64,000 nt of DNA from Sphaerochaeta associata (GTDB lineage Bacteria; Spirochaetota; Spirochaetia; Sphaerochaetales; Sphaerochaetaceae). The translations under genes were made by a program, and so were the position numbers. The notes beneath the pieces were generated by a model. It ran no database searches, was not told the DNA's origin, and saw nothing but the letters and a program-made list of their open reading frames with translations. Below are positions 55,367 through 64,000 of the stretch, piece by piece. Where the stretch lies: NCBI RefSeq assembly GCF_022869165.1, contig NZ_CP094929.1, forward strand, positions 1,116,001 through 1,180,000, written 5' to 3'. Position 1 is the first letter of the stretch, and each line of letters opens with the position of its first letter.

Positions 55367-55744
55367 ATGCACAAGTCAGGTGAAGATTATCTAGAGGCCG
55401 TATTGGCTCTCAGCCAGGAACATGAAAAGGTACGGACAACCGATGTTGCCCTGCGCCTGGGTGTGTCCAAGCCGAGTGTCAATCGTGCCATGAAGGTGCT
55501 CGCCTCCGAAGGGTATGTGAACCAGGAGACATACGGGGATATCCACTTGACCGAGAAAGGCAGGCTCAAGGCTTCCCAGGTATATTTCAGGCACAAGACC
55601 CTTACCAGCTTTCTCAAGGATGTGCTTGGTGTCGATGCTGTCATCGCCGAGCAGGATGCGTGTCTGATCGAGCATGACATCTCCAGCGAAACCATGGAAA
55701 AGCTTGCTTCGTTTTTGCGCTCATATCGTGGCGAGTCATCCTGA
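55367..55744 (+). CDS. DtxR/MntR family iron-dependent regulator
   Basis: 125 residues. An N-terminal winged helix (VRTTDVALRLGVSKPSVNRA, then VNQETYGDIHLTEKG) is followed by the metal-binding and dimerisation helices (LIEHDISSETMEKL). The C-terminal SH3-like domain is absent, as in MntR-type proteins. It is divergent from feoAB, which it probably represses when iron is plentiful. The start has no Shine-Dalgarno sequence; ATGACA, 17 bases, TACCAT ends six bases upstream, so the mRNA is probably leaderless. Confidence 0.85.
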   Translation: MHKSGEDYLEAVLALSQEHEKVRTTDVALRLGVSKPSVNRAMKVLASEGYVNQETYGDIHLTEKGRLKASQVYFRHKTLTSFLKDVLGVDAVIAEQDACLIEHDISSETMEKLASFLRSYRGESS

Positions 55745-55845
55745 ATCTTGTATACAGGTGCTTCGTTTCTGCTATCTTTCCATCATTCTTGTCCAACTAC
55801 ACAAAATCGCATGCATAAACACAAAACCTTTTTCTTGTGAATTCC

Positions 55846-55859
55846 CTAAAGCCTTTTAG
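55846..55859. repeat. Inverted repeat CTAAA/TTTAG upstream of the sugar-binding gene
   Basis: CTAAAGCCTTTTAG, five-base arms around a four-base centre, 32 bases before the start codon. Possible operator; weak. Confidence 0.3.
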
Positions 55860-55891
55860 ACTGAAGGTAGATAGACTTTAGGAGGTCTCAC

Positions 55892-57202
55892 ATGAAAAAG
55901 ACGTTCATCGTTGTTTTACTCATCGCATTGCTGCTTCCTCTTTCCCTGTTCGCACAGGGGTCGAAGGCAACAGCCGTCGACGAAACCAAGCCCGTAACCA
56001 TCCAGTACTGGACCCATGAGGATCCGGCCAGAACCCAGCTCGAAACCGAGCTCATCGCCAAATTCATGGCGGACAACCCGAACATCACCGTCGTGCGCTC
56101 CACCCAGGCCTCGGTCAAGCAGATTGAGCTGGTGCAGACCGCTTTCGCTGCCAATCAGGGTCCTGACATGTTCAACCTGCCGATCGAAAACCAGTATTCC
56201 TACATTTCCAACGGTCGTGTAGCCCCGGTCGATTATCAGGCAGCAGGCTATGCCAACAAGCAGGATCTCTTGGACAAGTACATGGACGGCGTGCTGGATA
56301 CCGTCACCGTCGATGGTGAAGTATATGGTCTCCCACTGGAACTGACCAACTGGTCCATCTACCTGAACAAGAAGGTATTCCGCTCCGCCGGCCTTGATCC
56401 TGAAAAGGATTACCCCAAGACTTGGGAAGAGATGGCTGACATCTCCGAGAAGCTGGCGATTCGTGACGGCGACATCCTCATCCGCCGCGGCTATGACTTC
56501 CGCTATCCGTACTATTTGACGTTCTTTGTTCCCATGGTGGAACAGCTTGGCGGCGACCTACTCAGCGCTGACGGCAAGAAGGCCATTATTGGTGATGAAG
56601 CTTGGCTGAAGGCTCTTACCTACATGCAGCAGTGGGGACCGTCGGGTCGCAACCTCGGCTCACCGACCTACAAGAATGCACGTAACCTGTTCAACCAGGA
56701 CAACAACGACATCGCCATGGCTCATACCGGTCTCTACCAGCAGGGCAGAATCGAGAAAGACAATCCTGCCTTCTTCAACAGCGGCGAGTGGATGGTAATC
56801 CCGTATCCTACCTTCAAGGATGCCGTTCGAGATGTTGCAGCTTGCTACTACGGCCACTTCTTCATGGTCAATGCCGACAGCGATCCTGCCGTTCAGAAGG
56901 CAGCTTGGAAGCTTTCCGGCTACCTGCTCAGCCACGGTGAGGAGTACCTGACCCGCGGTGGAAACATCATTCAGCCGACCAAAGCCCTCTTTGCTTCCGA
57001 TACGCTGAAGAATATGCCCTACAGCCAGGTCTTCATCGATGATATGGCCCGCTCACACATGATTTACTACGGAGAAAACTCACCTCAGGTCCAGACTCAG
57101 ATTCGCAATGCAGTCGAATCGGTCATGCTCAGCGGCGTAAGTCCTGAAAAGGCGCTTGCCACTCTCAGAGCTTCTGTTCAGGAAATTATCGACGAGCAGT
57201 AA
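55892..57202 (+). CDS. Sugar ABC transporter substrate-binding protein (family 1)
   Basis: 436 residues. A signal peptide (ending SLFAQGSK) is followed by a family 1 (maltose-type) binding fold: VTIQYWTHEDPARTQLE at the N-terminus and the NTTWEE-like YPKTWEEMADISEKL. Strong Shine-Dalgarno (AGGAGG). First gene of a sugar-import operon. No ATPase gene follows, so a shared ATPase elsewhere is expected. The sugar is unknown. Confidence 0.9.
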   Translation: MKKTFIVVLLIALLLPLSLFAQGSKATAVDETKPVTIQYWTHEDPARTQLETELIAKFMADNPNITVVRSTQASVKQIELVQTAFAANQGPDMFNLPIENQYSYISNGRVAPVDYQAAGYANKQDLLDKYMDGVLDTVTVDGEVYGLPLELTNWSIYLNKKVFRSAGLDPEKDYPKTWEEMADISEKLAIRDGDILIRRGYDFRYPYYLTFFVPMVEQLGGDLLSADGKKAIIGDEAWLKALTYMQQWGPSGRNLGSPTYKNARNLFNQDNNDIAMAHTGLYQQGRIEKDNPAFFNSGEWMVIPYPTFKDAVRDVAACYYGHFFMVNADSDPAVQKAAWKLSGYLLSHGEEYLTRGGNIIQPTKALFASDTLKNMPYSQVFIDDMARSHMIYYGENSPQVQTQIRNAVESVMLSGVSPEKALATLRASVQEIIDEQ

Positions 57203-57216
57203 ACGTTCATAATTCT

Positions 57217-57245
57217 GCGGTCCTGTGCCTGTACGACAGGACCGC
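57217..57245 (+). terminator. Hairpin with T-rich tail between sugar-binding and permease genes
   Basis: The ten-pair stem GCGGTCCTGT/ACAGGACCGC with a nine-base loop is followed by TCTCTTTTA. Partial termination would favour the binding protein over the permeases. Confidence 0.75.
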
Positions 57246-57280
57246 TCTCTTTTAATCCTTACGCATCCGGGGAGAACATT

Positions 57281-58213
57281 ATGGGTATGAGAAAATATCG
57301 GGGTATCGAGAGAAAGCAGGCTCGATGGGGATTTGTCTTCGTTCTGCCGGCCATGCTTTTCTTCTCCTTGTTCAGTTTTTATCCAATTTTCAATGCCATT
57401 TATACCAGTTTTTTTGATAAGCGCGCATTGAGCAAGCTACCCCCGAAGTTCCTTGGGCTGGGCAACTACATCAGGCTCTTCGATCCAAGCAGGGCCGCAA
57501 GCGACCTCTCTTTCCTGAACAGTCTCAAATCCACATTGGTCTTTACGCTGGGAACCTTCATTCCATTGTTGATCGTCAGCCTGATCTTGGCTGTATTCAT
57601 CAGCAACCTTTCCAGCAACAAGACCAAGAAATTCCTGCAGATTTCCTACTACACTCCGGCCATCCTTTCCAGCGTTGTTGCAGCAACCATCTGGATGATC
57701 ATTTTCGACCCGCGCGGGTTGGGGAACCAGTGGCTCAACGCCCTGATGAACACTCCCGGTGTTGACCGCCGATGGCTCGTCGATCCGGTTATGGAGCAGG
57801 TTTCCACCATGGTCATCTACTTCTGGAAGTACATCGGCTACTTTGTGATTCTCTTCATTACCGGCCTTGCCTCGATTCCTCCCACCATCTACGAAGCATC
57901 AACCATCGATGGGGCGACCAAGAACCAGGTGTTCTGGCGCATCACGTTGCCATTGCTCAAGCCGACGGTGGTCCTGGTTTCGGTCATGGCTATGCTGCAG
58001 TGTTTGAAGACCTTCAGCACCCAGTACATGCTCTACTCCAATGGAGCGCCCCGAGCCCCGATCAACGTAATTACGTTCAACATCTATGTTACCGGTATTC
58101 AACAACAGTACCTTGGTAGGGCAAGTGCCATGAGCGTCGTGTTGTTCATCATGATGCTGTTGCTGACCTTGCTGCAGTTCAAGACCACCAAGAGTGAGAA
58201 TGTGGAATATTAG
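57281..58213 (+). CDS. Sugar ABC transporter permease, MalF/UgpA type
   Basis: 310 residues, six spans. The EAA loop is present as TIYEASTIDGATKNQVFWRI, in its usual position before the last two spans. GGGGAG precedes the ATG. It pairs with the next gene to form the channel. Confidence 0.92.
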   Translation: MGMRKYRGIERKQARWGFVFVLPAMLFFSLFSFYPIFNAIYTSFFDKRALSKLPPKFLGLGNYIRLFDPSRAASDLSFLNSLKSTLVFTLGTFIPLLIVSLILAVFISNLSSNKTKKFLQISYYTPAILSSVVAATIWMIIFDPRGLGNQWLNALMNTPGVDRRWLVDPVMEQVSTMVIYFWKYIGYFVILFITGLASIPPTIYEASTIDGATKNQVFWRITLPLLKPTVVLVSVMAMLQCLKTFSTQYMLYSNGAPRAPINVITFNIYVTGIQQQYLGRASAMSVVLFIMMLLLTLLQFKTTKSENVEY

Positions 58214-58222
58214 GAGGACAGG

Positions 58223-59071
58223 ATGCAGATAGAAAAACGATTCACCCTGCCGAAAATCGGCATTTACCTGGTCCTGTTGGTTATGTTGACATTCACCTTG
58301 ATGCCCATCATTTTCATGGTCAGTGCATCGATGATGACCAGCCGCCAGATTCTCAAGATGCCTTACACCTGGATTCCCGAGGGCATCGCTTGGGAGAACT
58401 TTGCAAAGGCCATCCAAGGCAACGACAAGACCTACATTTTTGTGCGCAATATCTCCAACTCGCTGATCGTCAGTACCTCGGTTGCCATCACCACCGTCCT
58501 GATCGCCAGCCTCACCGGATACGGACTTGCAAAGTTCCGCTTCCGAGGCCGCAACACCGTGTTCATGATGATCATGGCGACCATGATGATTCCCTTCGAA
58601 GCCATCATGATTCCCCTGTACATGGTTGTCATGGCACTGCGCATCCAGAACTCCTATATCGGTCTTATTCTTCCCTTCCTGGTAAGTGCCTTCGGGGTGT
58701 TCCAGATGAAGCAATTTTTGACGACGTTCCCCACCGAATTCCTGGATGCAGCGCGGGTGGACGGCATGGGTGAGTTCGGAATCTATTGGCGCATCGTGCT
58801 TCCCAACTGCAAGCCCGTTATCGCTACCTTGTTGATTCTCTCCTTCCGCAGCCAGTGGGACAACCTCTTGTGGCCGCTCTTGGTCAGCCAGAGTGACAAG
58901 ATGAAGACCATCCCCCAGTACATCTCCTCGTTCGCTCTTGAGCGCAGCACCGATGAAGGGGCGATGATGGCCGCAGCCCTGCTTGCCTCGATTCCCATGT
59001 TCATCCTCTTTATGTCGCTGACCAAGTATTTCATCGGCGGGTCGGCCATCTACGAATCGAGAAAGGGTTGA
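58223..59071 (+). CDS. Sugar ABC transporter permease, MalG/UgpE type
   Basis: 282 residues, six spans, with the EAA loop FLDAARVDGMGEFGIYWRI. AGGAGG precedes the ATG by a few bases. The stop is three bases before the HAD gene's ATG. Confidence 0.92.
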   Translation: MQIEKRFTLPKIGIYLVLLVMLTFTLMPIIFMVSASMMTSRQILKMPYTWIPEGIAWENFAKAIQGNDKTYIFVRNISNSLIVSTSVAITTVLIASLTGYGLAKFRFRGRNTVFMMIMATMMIPFEAIMIPLYMVVMALRIQNSYIGLILPFLVSAFGVFQMKQFLTTFPTEFLDAARVDGMGEFGIYWRIVLPNCKPVIATLLILSFRSQWDNLLWPLLVSQSDKMKTIPQYISSFALERSTDEGAMMAAALLASIPMFILFMSLTKYFIGGSAIYESRKG

Positions 59072-59073
59072 GT

Positions 59074-59925
59074 ATGTACGACAGGCTCTGCACCGATCTT
59101 TCTTCAGGTCATCCCGCCCAAGAGGTGCTGCAACAGTTCACCGATCGGCTGGATGCATTTCCCTTGCAGCGTTTGGATTGTCCGATGAACCGCTGTCTGC
59201 TTGTCACCGACAGGGCGGACAGCGTCGAGGAAGCTCAACGATTGGGCATGGGCTCGATGCTTGCCCACGGGCGGTTCGGGCTCGATTCTCTGTTGCCTCA
59301 TCTGTCCTGGGTGGATTCGACCATCCCCGATCCCTGTTCGCTGTTCCTCTTTGATATGGGAAATGTCGTGGTGAAGAACATTACGATGCTCGACAAGATT
59401 GCCAAGCGCTGGAATCTCGATCGAGAGGAGTTTTTCACCGACTACCTGCACTATGAGTTCCCCCTCATGGATGGCACTTTTTCCAGCGCACAGTATTGGG
59501 CCCATGTGAAAGAGGTGTTTGGGACGGAGGTGGAAGGTGATCCTTTCTACGATGCCTTCGAGCCGGTTTTCAATGATGAGATCATCAGCTTGATTGCCAA
59601 GTTGAGAGCGGCAGGCAAGCGGGTGGTATGTGCCTCCAACACCATCGACCCTCATTGGAGGATACTCGATGCGATGGGAGCCCTCTCCTTGTTCGACGAG
59701 GTGTATGCATCACATCTGATGCGCACCACAAAACCCTCGAGGCATTTCTTTATGCAGATTCTTCAGAGTGAGGGGTGTCCCATCGAGCAAGCTTACTTTA
59801 TTGATGATCATGAACCGAACATCGAGCGGGCGCGAAGCTTCGGCCTGGCAAGCCTGCTCTACGCAGACAAAGGGGGAAGAGAGGCCTCCGAGCGGCTCTC
59901 TTCGGCCTTCTCCTTCGTGTTATAG
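59074..59925 (+). CDS. HAD phosphatase with a duplicated motif IV segment
   Basis: 283 residues. A HAD-IA core begins at residue 90: nucleophile FDMGNVVV (Asp94), Ser188, Lys220 and the acidic DD pair at 244-245 (FIDDHEPN). It resembles YihX-type alpha-glucose-1-phosphate phosphatases. The extra N-terminal 80 residues contain a segment (41-70) that aligns with the C-terminal motif IV region (239-268) but lacks one of its acidic residues. Co-transcribed with the sugar transporter, so it may act on an imported sugar phosphate. ATG at 59074 chosen over an in-frame TTG. Confidence 0.8.
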   Translation: MYDRLCTDLSSGHPAQEVLQQFTDRLDAFPLQRLDCPMNRCLLVTDRADSVEEAQRLGMGSMLAHGRFGLDSLLPHLSWVDSTIPDPCSLFLFDMGNVVVKNITMLDKIAKRWNLDREEFFTDYLHYEFPLMDGTFSSAQYWAHVKEVFGTEVEGDPFYDAFEPVFNDEIISLIAKLRAAGKRVVCASNTIDPHWRILDAMGALSLFDEVYASHLMRTTKPSRHFFMQILQSEGCPIEQAYFIDDHEPNIERARSFGLASLLYADKGGREASERLSSAFSFVL

Positions 59926-60687
59926 ACTGCCCAGCTCGTCGCGGAACTGCGTAGGGGTCTTGGTGGTGAAACGCTTGAAGATCTTGGCGAAGTAGCCGGG
60001 GGTGGGGAAGCCGCAACTGGTTGCGATCTCACCGATGTTCTTCTTCGGATCCTTCATGAGCTCCACCGATTTATTCACCCGCCACGCGTTCAGGTATTGG
60101 AGGAAGTTAAGTCCTGTCACTTCCTTGAACAGCCGCGAAAGATGACTCTCGGAGAGTTCAAGGTAGGAGGCAGCCTCCTGCAGGCCGACCGGGTTTGCAT
60201 AGTTGTCGGCGATGAAGGCGATTGTGGCATCGATGACATGGTTGTTCACGTTGCGCGGAAGGGCGATCAACTCGGCGGCGGTACTCGTTCCTTTTTTCAA
60301 TTGCTCGAAATCCTTGTCCTCTTCCTGGATTTTCTTGACCAGGTTGGCCAGCGTTTCTTCCAGCTCCTCGTCGTCGATGGGCTTGAGCAGGTAGTCGAAC
60401 ACACCCAGTCGGATGGCTTGTTTCATGTAGTTGAAATCGGTATGGCCGGTCAGGATGATGGCATGGTTGACCGGACAGTGGCTGAGCATGGTAAGCCCGT
60501 CCTGGGCGGGAAGGCGGATGTCGGTTATGACGATGTCCGGCTCGACACGTTTGATCAGTTGCTCCCCCTCCAGGCCGTCGGCGGCGGTTCCTGCCAATTT
60601 CAATCCCAACAGTTCCCAGCGGATCGAAGAGACTATTTCCTCACGGACGATTTGTTCGTCTTCTACAAATACCACACTATAGCTCAT
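59920..60687 (-). CDS. Response regulator with AraC-type output (YesN-like)
   Basis: 255 residues. The receiver domain (1-125) has the phosphoacceptor Asp56 in VITDIRLPAQDG and the DYLLKPIDDEE block with conserved Lys. The C-terminal 100 residues hold two AraC helix-turn-helix motifs (GLQEAASYLELSESHLSRLF and IGEIATSCGFPTPGYFAKIF). Shorter than Bacillus YesN. It follows the histidine kinase gene by three bases. It probably activates the adjacent sugar ABC operon. Confidence 0.9.
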   Translation of the reverse strand: MSYSVVFVEDEQIVREEIVSSIRWELLGLKLAGTAADGLEGEQLIKRVEPDIVITDIRLPAQDGLTMLSHCPVNHAIILTGHTDFNYMKQAIRLGVFDYLLKPIDDEELEETLANLVKKIQEEDKDFEQLKKGTSTAAELIALPRNVNNHVIDATIAFIADNYANPVGLQEAASYLELSESHLSRLFKEVTGLNFLQYLNAWRVNKSVELMKDPKKNIGEIATSCGFPTPGYFAKIFKRFTTKTPTQFRDELGSL

Positions 60688-60690
60688 AGC

Positions 60691-62457
60691 CTATTTCCTC
60701 TCTTTTGTTTCGTCCGGGAATGATATGTTCACCGTCGTACCTTCCCCGACCTTGCTGGTCAAGGAAAAAGTCATCTGCTTACCATAGGTAAGGAACAATC
60801 TTCTATATACATTGTATACACCAACGTGTGTCGAGTTGGCAAGTTCATCGAGGTTGTCCGGCAGCGTTCCTGGTGGAAATCCTATCCCGTTGTCCTCAAT
60901 GGTGATGAAAATCCGGCCTGAGAGCTTAACGACCCTGACCGATAGCTTCCACTCTCCGACTTTCGGTTCAAGGCCGTGGATGATGGCATTCTCCACCAGC
61001 GGCTGGATGATCAGCTTGGGTGTCTTGACGGAAGCGCAGCCGGGATCGAGGTAGGTCTGCACTTTCAGCTTGGAGCCGAAGCGCAGCCGTTGGATGGTCA
61101 GATAGGAGTCGATCAGGGCCATGCTCTGTTCGAGGGTGCACTCGCTTTCATGGTTGTCGATTGTCGATCGCAGCAGTTTCCCGAGCTTCACCGTAATGGT
61201 ATAGATGTCCTCTTCTCCATGCATTCGTGCAAGAGCCTTGATGGTGTTCAGTGTATTGAAGAGGAAGTGCGGGTTCATCTGGCTCTCAAGGGCCTTCCGT
61301 TCGGCCTCGCTGAGTTTCTCCTGCTCCTCACGGGTGAGCTCGAGCAGCCCTGCAATTTGTTGTACCATGATGTTGAATGAGTGTTCGAGCTGGGCGAACT
61401 CCCAGATTCGGCTCTTTACCGCCTTGGTCTGCAGATTGCCCTGTTCAACCTCTCCCATGCGATAGGCAAGGTTGCGGATCGGCCTGGCGATGGAACGGGA
61501 GAACAGGAAGGACAAGCCCATTGCCAGAAGGGTTCCTACCGCCATGGTAAGGCCGAATGCATAAAGCAGTCGGTCCAGGCTCTCCTGGAAGGGTGCTGCA
61601 CTGACGCTTCCCGCCAGATGCAACGTCGTGCCGTGTATCGGCGTGATGGAGACAATCGAAGTTCCTGTATGCATGGTCCTGCGTGAGTAGTCGCCTTTGA
61701 GCTGTGAAAGCGAAGGAAATTTGTCAAAGGTTCCGAAGCGTTCGGTGTGCACCAGGCTGGTAGCATAGAAGTCACGATTGTCGATCAGCAGTACATCGCC
61801 GAGCAATCGTTCGGTATTTACCAGGTTGCTGAGGGCTTCGGCATAGATGTCGATGACCAGGTATCCCAGGTTCGTACCCTCGCTGTCATAAATGCGTCTG
61901 AGGATAGAAGCAACCACCTGTCTTCCATTGTCGGCCATCCGATGGCCCCGGATGCTGATGATGCTGGCCGTCGGGGAGATGTTCGCATTCTGGCTGATGA
62001 TCGAGTTCATGTCCCAGTCGTTGCCGTGATAGCGCAAGTCATAGACATCGGGGAAGGTGTGGGTGCTGATGCGCACCCTTCCGGTATTGCTGACGATGTT
62101 TGCACTTGCAAGATAGGTGTCCCCGCGCATCACGCTGAACAACAGCTGGTAGAGGTCCCGGCTGATGGTGGAGTTAGCCTCCAGCCTGTCCTCTTCCATA
62201 ATGTGAACGATCAGAGGATTGGTTGAGAGCTGGTAGGCCTTATGCCGGTAGTCCTCTAAAACAGAGGATACTTTGTCAGCGTCTACGGCGACCAGATTCA
62301 TAGTCTGCTCGGTGAGGTACCTCTCTTGGTTTCTTCCACCGATTAGTGCATAATAGGCGGAAAAGAGGCCGAGCGGTACGATGAGGACGATCAGAAAGTA
62401 GATGAGTAGTCTTCCGAAGAGCGTTCGCTTTCTCCAGAAGTTGGGTTTGCTGTCCAT
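60691..62457 (-). CDS. Sensor histidine kinase, YesM family
   Basis: 588 residues. Two membrane spans (about 15-35 and 290-312) enclose an extracytoplasmic dCache-like sensor. A HAMP linker follows (to about 365), then the His_kinase domain with its phospho-His in NPHFLFNTLNTIKALAR and an HATPase with IIQPLVENAIIHGLEPK and ITIEDNGIGFPPG. It senses a ligand outside the membrane, often a sugar or oligosaccharide. Paired with the AraC-type response regulator and convergent with the sugar transporter. Confidence 0.92.
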   Translation of the reverse strand: MDSKPNFWRKRTLFGRLLIYFLIVLIVPLGLFSAYYALIGGRNQERYLTEQTMNLVAVDADKVSSVLEDYRHKAYQLSTNPLIVHIMEEDRLEANSTISRDLYQLLFSVMRGDTYLASANIVSNTGRVRISTHTFPDVYDLRYHGNDWDMNSIISQNANISPTASIISIRGHRMADNGRQVVASILRRIYDSEGTNLGYLVIDIYAEALSNLVNTERLLGDVLLIDNRDFYATSLVHTERFGTFDKFPSLSQLKGDYSRRTMHTGTSIVSITPIHGTTLHLAGSVSAAPFQESLDRLLYAFGLTMAVGTLLAMGLSFLFSRSIARPIRNLAYRMGEVEQGNLQTKAVKSRIWEFAQLEHSFNIMVQQIAGLLELTREEQEKLSEAERKALESQMNPHFLFNTLNTIKALARMHGEEDIYTITVKLGKLLRSTIDNHESECTLEQSMALIDSYLTIQRLRFGSKLKVQTYLDPGCASVKTPKLIIQPLVENAIIHGLEPKVGEWKLSVRVVKLSGRIFITIEDNGIGFPPGTLPDNLDELANSTHVGVYNVYRRLFLTYGKQMTFSLTSKVGEGTTVNISFPDETKERK

Positions 62458-62549
62458 GCCTGCAGTGTATCTGCAATAGGGTGGGAGAGCAATAACTTCG
62501 ACTTATAGGAATTTTTACTGCATAAACATACTGTTTTTTGTATAAAGGG

Positions 62550-62579
62550 TTGACAGAAATCCTAAAAGAGAGCTACAAA
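62550..62579 (+). promoter_or_regulatory. Promoter of the ilv operon
   Basis: Consensus TTGACA (62550-62555), 18-base spacer, TACAAA (62574-62579). A transcript from here would start near 62586 and include the leader peptide. The hairpin AACGGC/GCCGTT (62585-62601) would be at the very 5' end of the RNA. Confidence 0.65.
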
Positions 62580-62617
62580 CAAGAAACGGCCCATCGCCGT
62601 TCATTGAGGAGAGTATC

Positions 62618-62821
62618 GTGAACGCGTTCACCAAGCAGGTGCAGGCAATGCACCGGACAATTGAAAGGAAATGGAAGATGCAGGACTGCTCTCAGTTCTG
62701 TTTCGGCACACCTGATTCTTCGCATGCCGCTCTTTCCTTGCTTCTTGGACGCACCATCCTCCTCCCCCTCATCTCCCTCATTACCCTCCTCATTATCGTA
62801 GTAAGCCTAATTATTCTCTGA
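62618..62821 (+). CDS. Leader peptide of the ilv operon, rich in Leu, Ile and Val
   Basis: A 67-residue reading frame with a GTG start and a good GAGGAG site; an internal ATG at 62678 with AGGA would give a 47-residue form. The last 30 residues contain 12 Leu, 7 Ile and 2 Val, ending TLLIIVVSLIIL. This is the make-up of attenuator peptides that sense charged Leu, Ile and Val tRNA. Stable hairpins follow, and ilvN starts 111 bases after the stop. The hydrophobic end could instead be the single span of a small membrane protein, but its position argues for a leader. Confidence 0.7.
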   Translation: MNAFTKQVQAMHRTIERKWKMQDCSQFCFGTPDSSHAALSLLLGRTILLPLISLITLLIIVVSLIIL

Positions 62822-62886
62822 CCACGGCTGCAGAGTGAGATACCTGCATGGACCGTGGACGAAGAGCCCCCAATTGAAGCCTGGGG
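62822..62886 (+). promoter_or_regulatory. Hairpins between the leader peptide and ilvN
   Basis: Directly after the leader stop, CCACGG (62822-62827) pairs with CCGTGG (62853-62858), with TGCAG/CTGCA nested inside. A second, shorter hairpin is CCCCA (62868-62872) with TGGGG (62882-62886). No T-tract follows, so this is not an ordinary terminator. A Rho-dependent or translational form of attenuation is possible; the ilvN ribosome-binding site (AAGGAG) lies downstream. Confidence 0.5.
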
Positions 62887-62932
62887 AGCAATCGCTTATA
62901 CCCAAACACCATACGAAGGAGACAAACATCAC

Positions 62933-63463
62933 ATGAATAGTACAGAAAACCGCTACACACTGGCCATCCTGGTCAACAACCACCCCGGTGTCTTGATGCG
63001 TGTCGTCTCCCTGTTCTCCCGAAGAGGCTACAACATCGACAGCTTGTCGGTCGGAGAAACGGAGAACGAGGCGGTCAGCCGCATCACCATCGTAGTCAGC
63101 GGCGACCGTCCTGTTGTCGAGCAGATCAAGAAGCAGGTGGGCAAGCTCATCGATGTCAAGCGCGTGTATGAGATGACCCAGACGCGGAGCCTGCAGCGCG
63201 AGCTGGTCATGGTCAAGGTCTCCACCAAAAGTGAAAGCCGCTCGCAGGTGGTGGAGCTTGCCCAGATCTTCAAGGCAAAGATCATCGATGTCACCGCTTC
63301 CACGGTGTCCCTTGAGATGACCGGCAGCTTGGACAAGATTCAATCCTTCCTCGATCTTATGATGCCGTACGGTATTGTTGAGATGGCCAGGACGGGTATC
63401 ACGGCCCTCGAACGCGGCTCGCGGGCTCTCAGCTCGATCAGCTACAGCGAGGATGATGTCTAA
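62933..63463 (+). CDS. ilvN: Acetolactate synthase small (regulatory) subunit
   Basis: 176 residues. The N-terminal ACT domain is YTLAILVNNHPGVLMRVVSL with SRRGYNIDSLSVG; the second, C-terminal half includes RELVMVKV and GIVEMARTGITAL. The subunit gives valine feedback control to acetolactate synthase, the first common step of valine, leucine and isoleucine synthesis. The ATG at 62933 fits both homology and an AAGGAG site. The catalytic large subunit is not upstream, which is unusual; it may lie beyond the window. Confidence 0.93.
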   Translation: MNSTENRYTLAILVNNHPGVLMRVVSLFSRRGYNIDSLSVGETENEAVSRITIVVSGDRPVVEQIKKQVGKLIDVKRVYEMTQTRSLQRELVMVKVSTKSESRSQVVELAQIFKAKIIDVTASTVSLEMTGSLDKIQSFLDLMMPYGIVEMARTGITALERGSRALSSISYSEDDV

Positions 63464-63492
63464 ACGCAACGCCCCAAGGGCGCTTACCATAA

Positions 63493-64000
<508 letters not shown>

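Overview
The window looks like a chromosome segment of a spirochaete, most likely of the Sphaerochaeta group. This is inferred from gene content, not from a marker search. The pointers are exported solute-binding proteins whose signal peptides end in LFAxG, a PnrA/BmpA-type nucleoside transporter, several outer-membrane barrels ending in Phe, a GC content near one half, and xylose, ribose and maltose-type sugar genes. Genes are tightly packed on both strands, and convergent neighbours often overlap at their stop codons. I see no insertion sequence, prophage, integrase or CRISPR array.

Layout. 1-1.4 kb: the end of mltG, then an ArsR/SdpI pair. 1.4-1.9 kb: an intergenic stretch with an unexplained long inverted repeat and a tRNA-Leu. 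1.9-8.1 kb: a patatin fused to an outer-membrane barrel, a TPR membrane protein, queH, cardiolipin synthase and a ribokinase-like gene. 8.2-12.5 kb: a small exported protein and a xylose module (AraC-type regulator, xylB, xylA). 12.5-15.7 kb: AEC carrier, aldo/keto reductase, a ferritin-like/VIT1 membrane protein and a TrpR-like regulator.

15.8-30.4 kb is an envelope block: a sugar-phosphate transferase, a Wzi-like barrel, an Omp85-like barrel, two RND/MMPL exporters, two MGDG-synthase-like glycosyltransferases and one GT4 glycosyltransferase. I read it as synthesis and outward transport of a glycolipid or surface glycan. 30.4-36.5 kb: a DEAD-box helicase, a DUF2804 protein, a phosphoesterase, a PpiD-like chaperone and tRNA-Pro.

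36.6-46.6 kb is a nucleoside and purine salvage region: BMP-family ABC transporter, nucleoside phosphorylase, nitroreductase, nucleoside hydrolase and NCS2 permease. 46.6-52.8 kb: an FAD enzyme, an HTH protein with a degenerate Fic domain coupled to a D-aminoacylase, and an amino-acid ABC transporter. 52.9-55.7 kb: feoA-feoB with a divergent DtxR-type regulator. 55.9-62.5 kb: a sugar ABC transporter, a HAD phosphatase and a YesMN-type two-component system. 62.5-64 kb: ilvN and ilvC behind a Leu/Ile/Val-rich leader peptide.

Three points stand out. (1) The ilv operon begins with a classic-looking branched-chain leader peptide. (2) About seven genes without a Shine-Dalgarno sequence carry a -10-like hexamer 6-7 bases before the start codon, which suggests leaderless mRNAs. 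(3) The glycosyltransferase/RND island is compact enough to be a dedicated lipid-export system. All function calls come from reading the sequence by eye; no database search was run.
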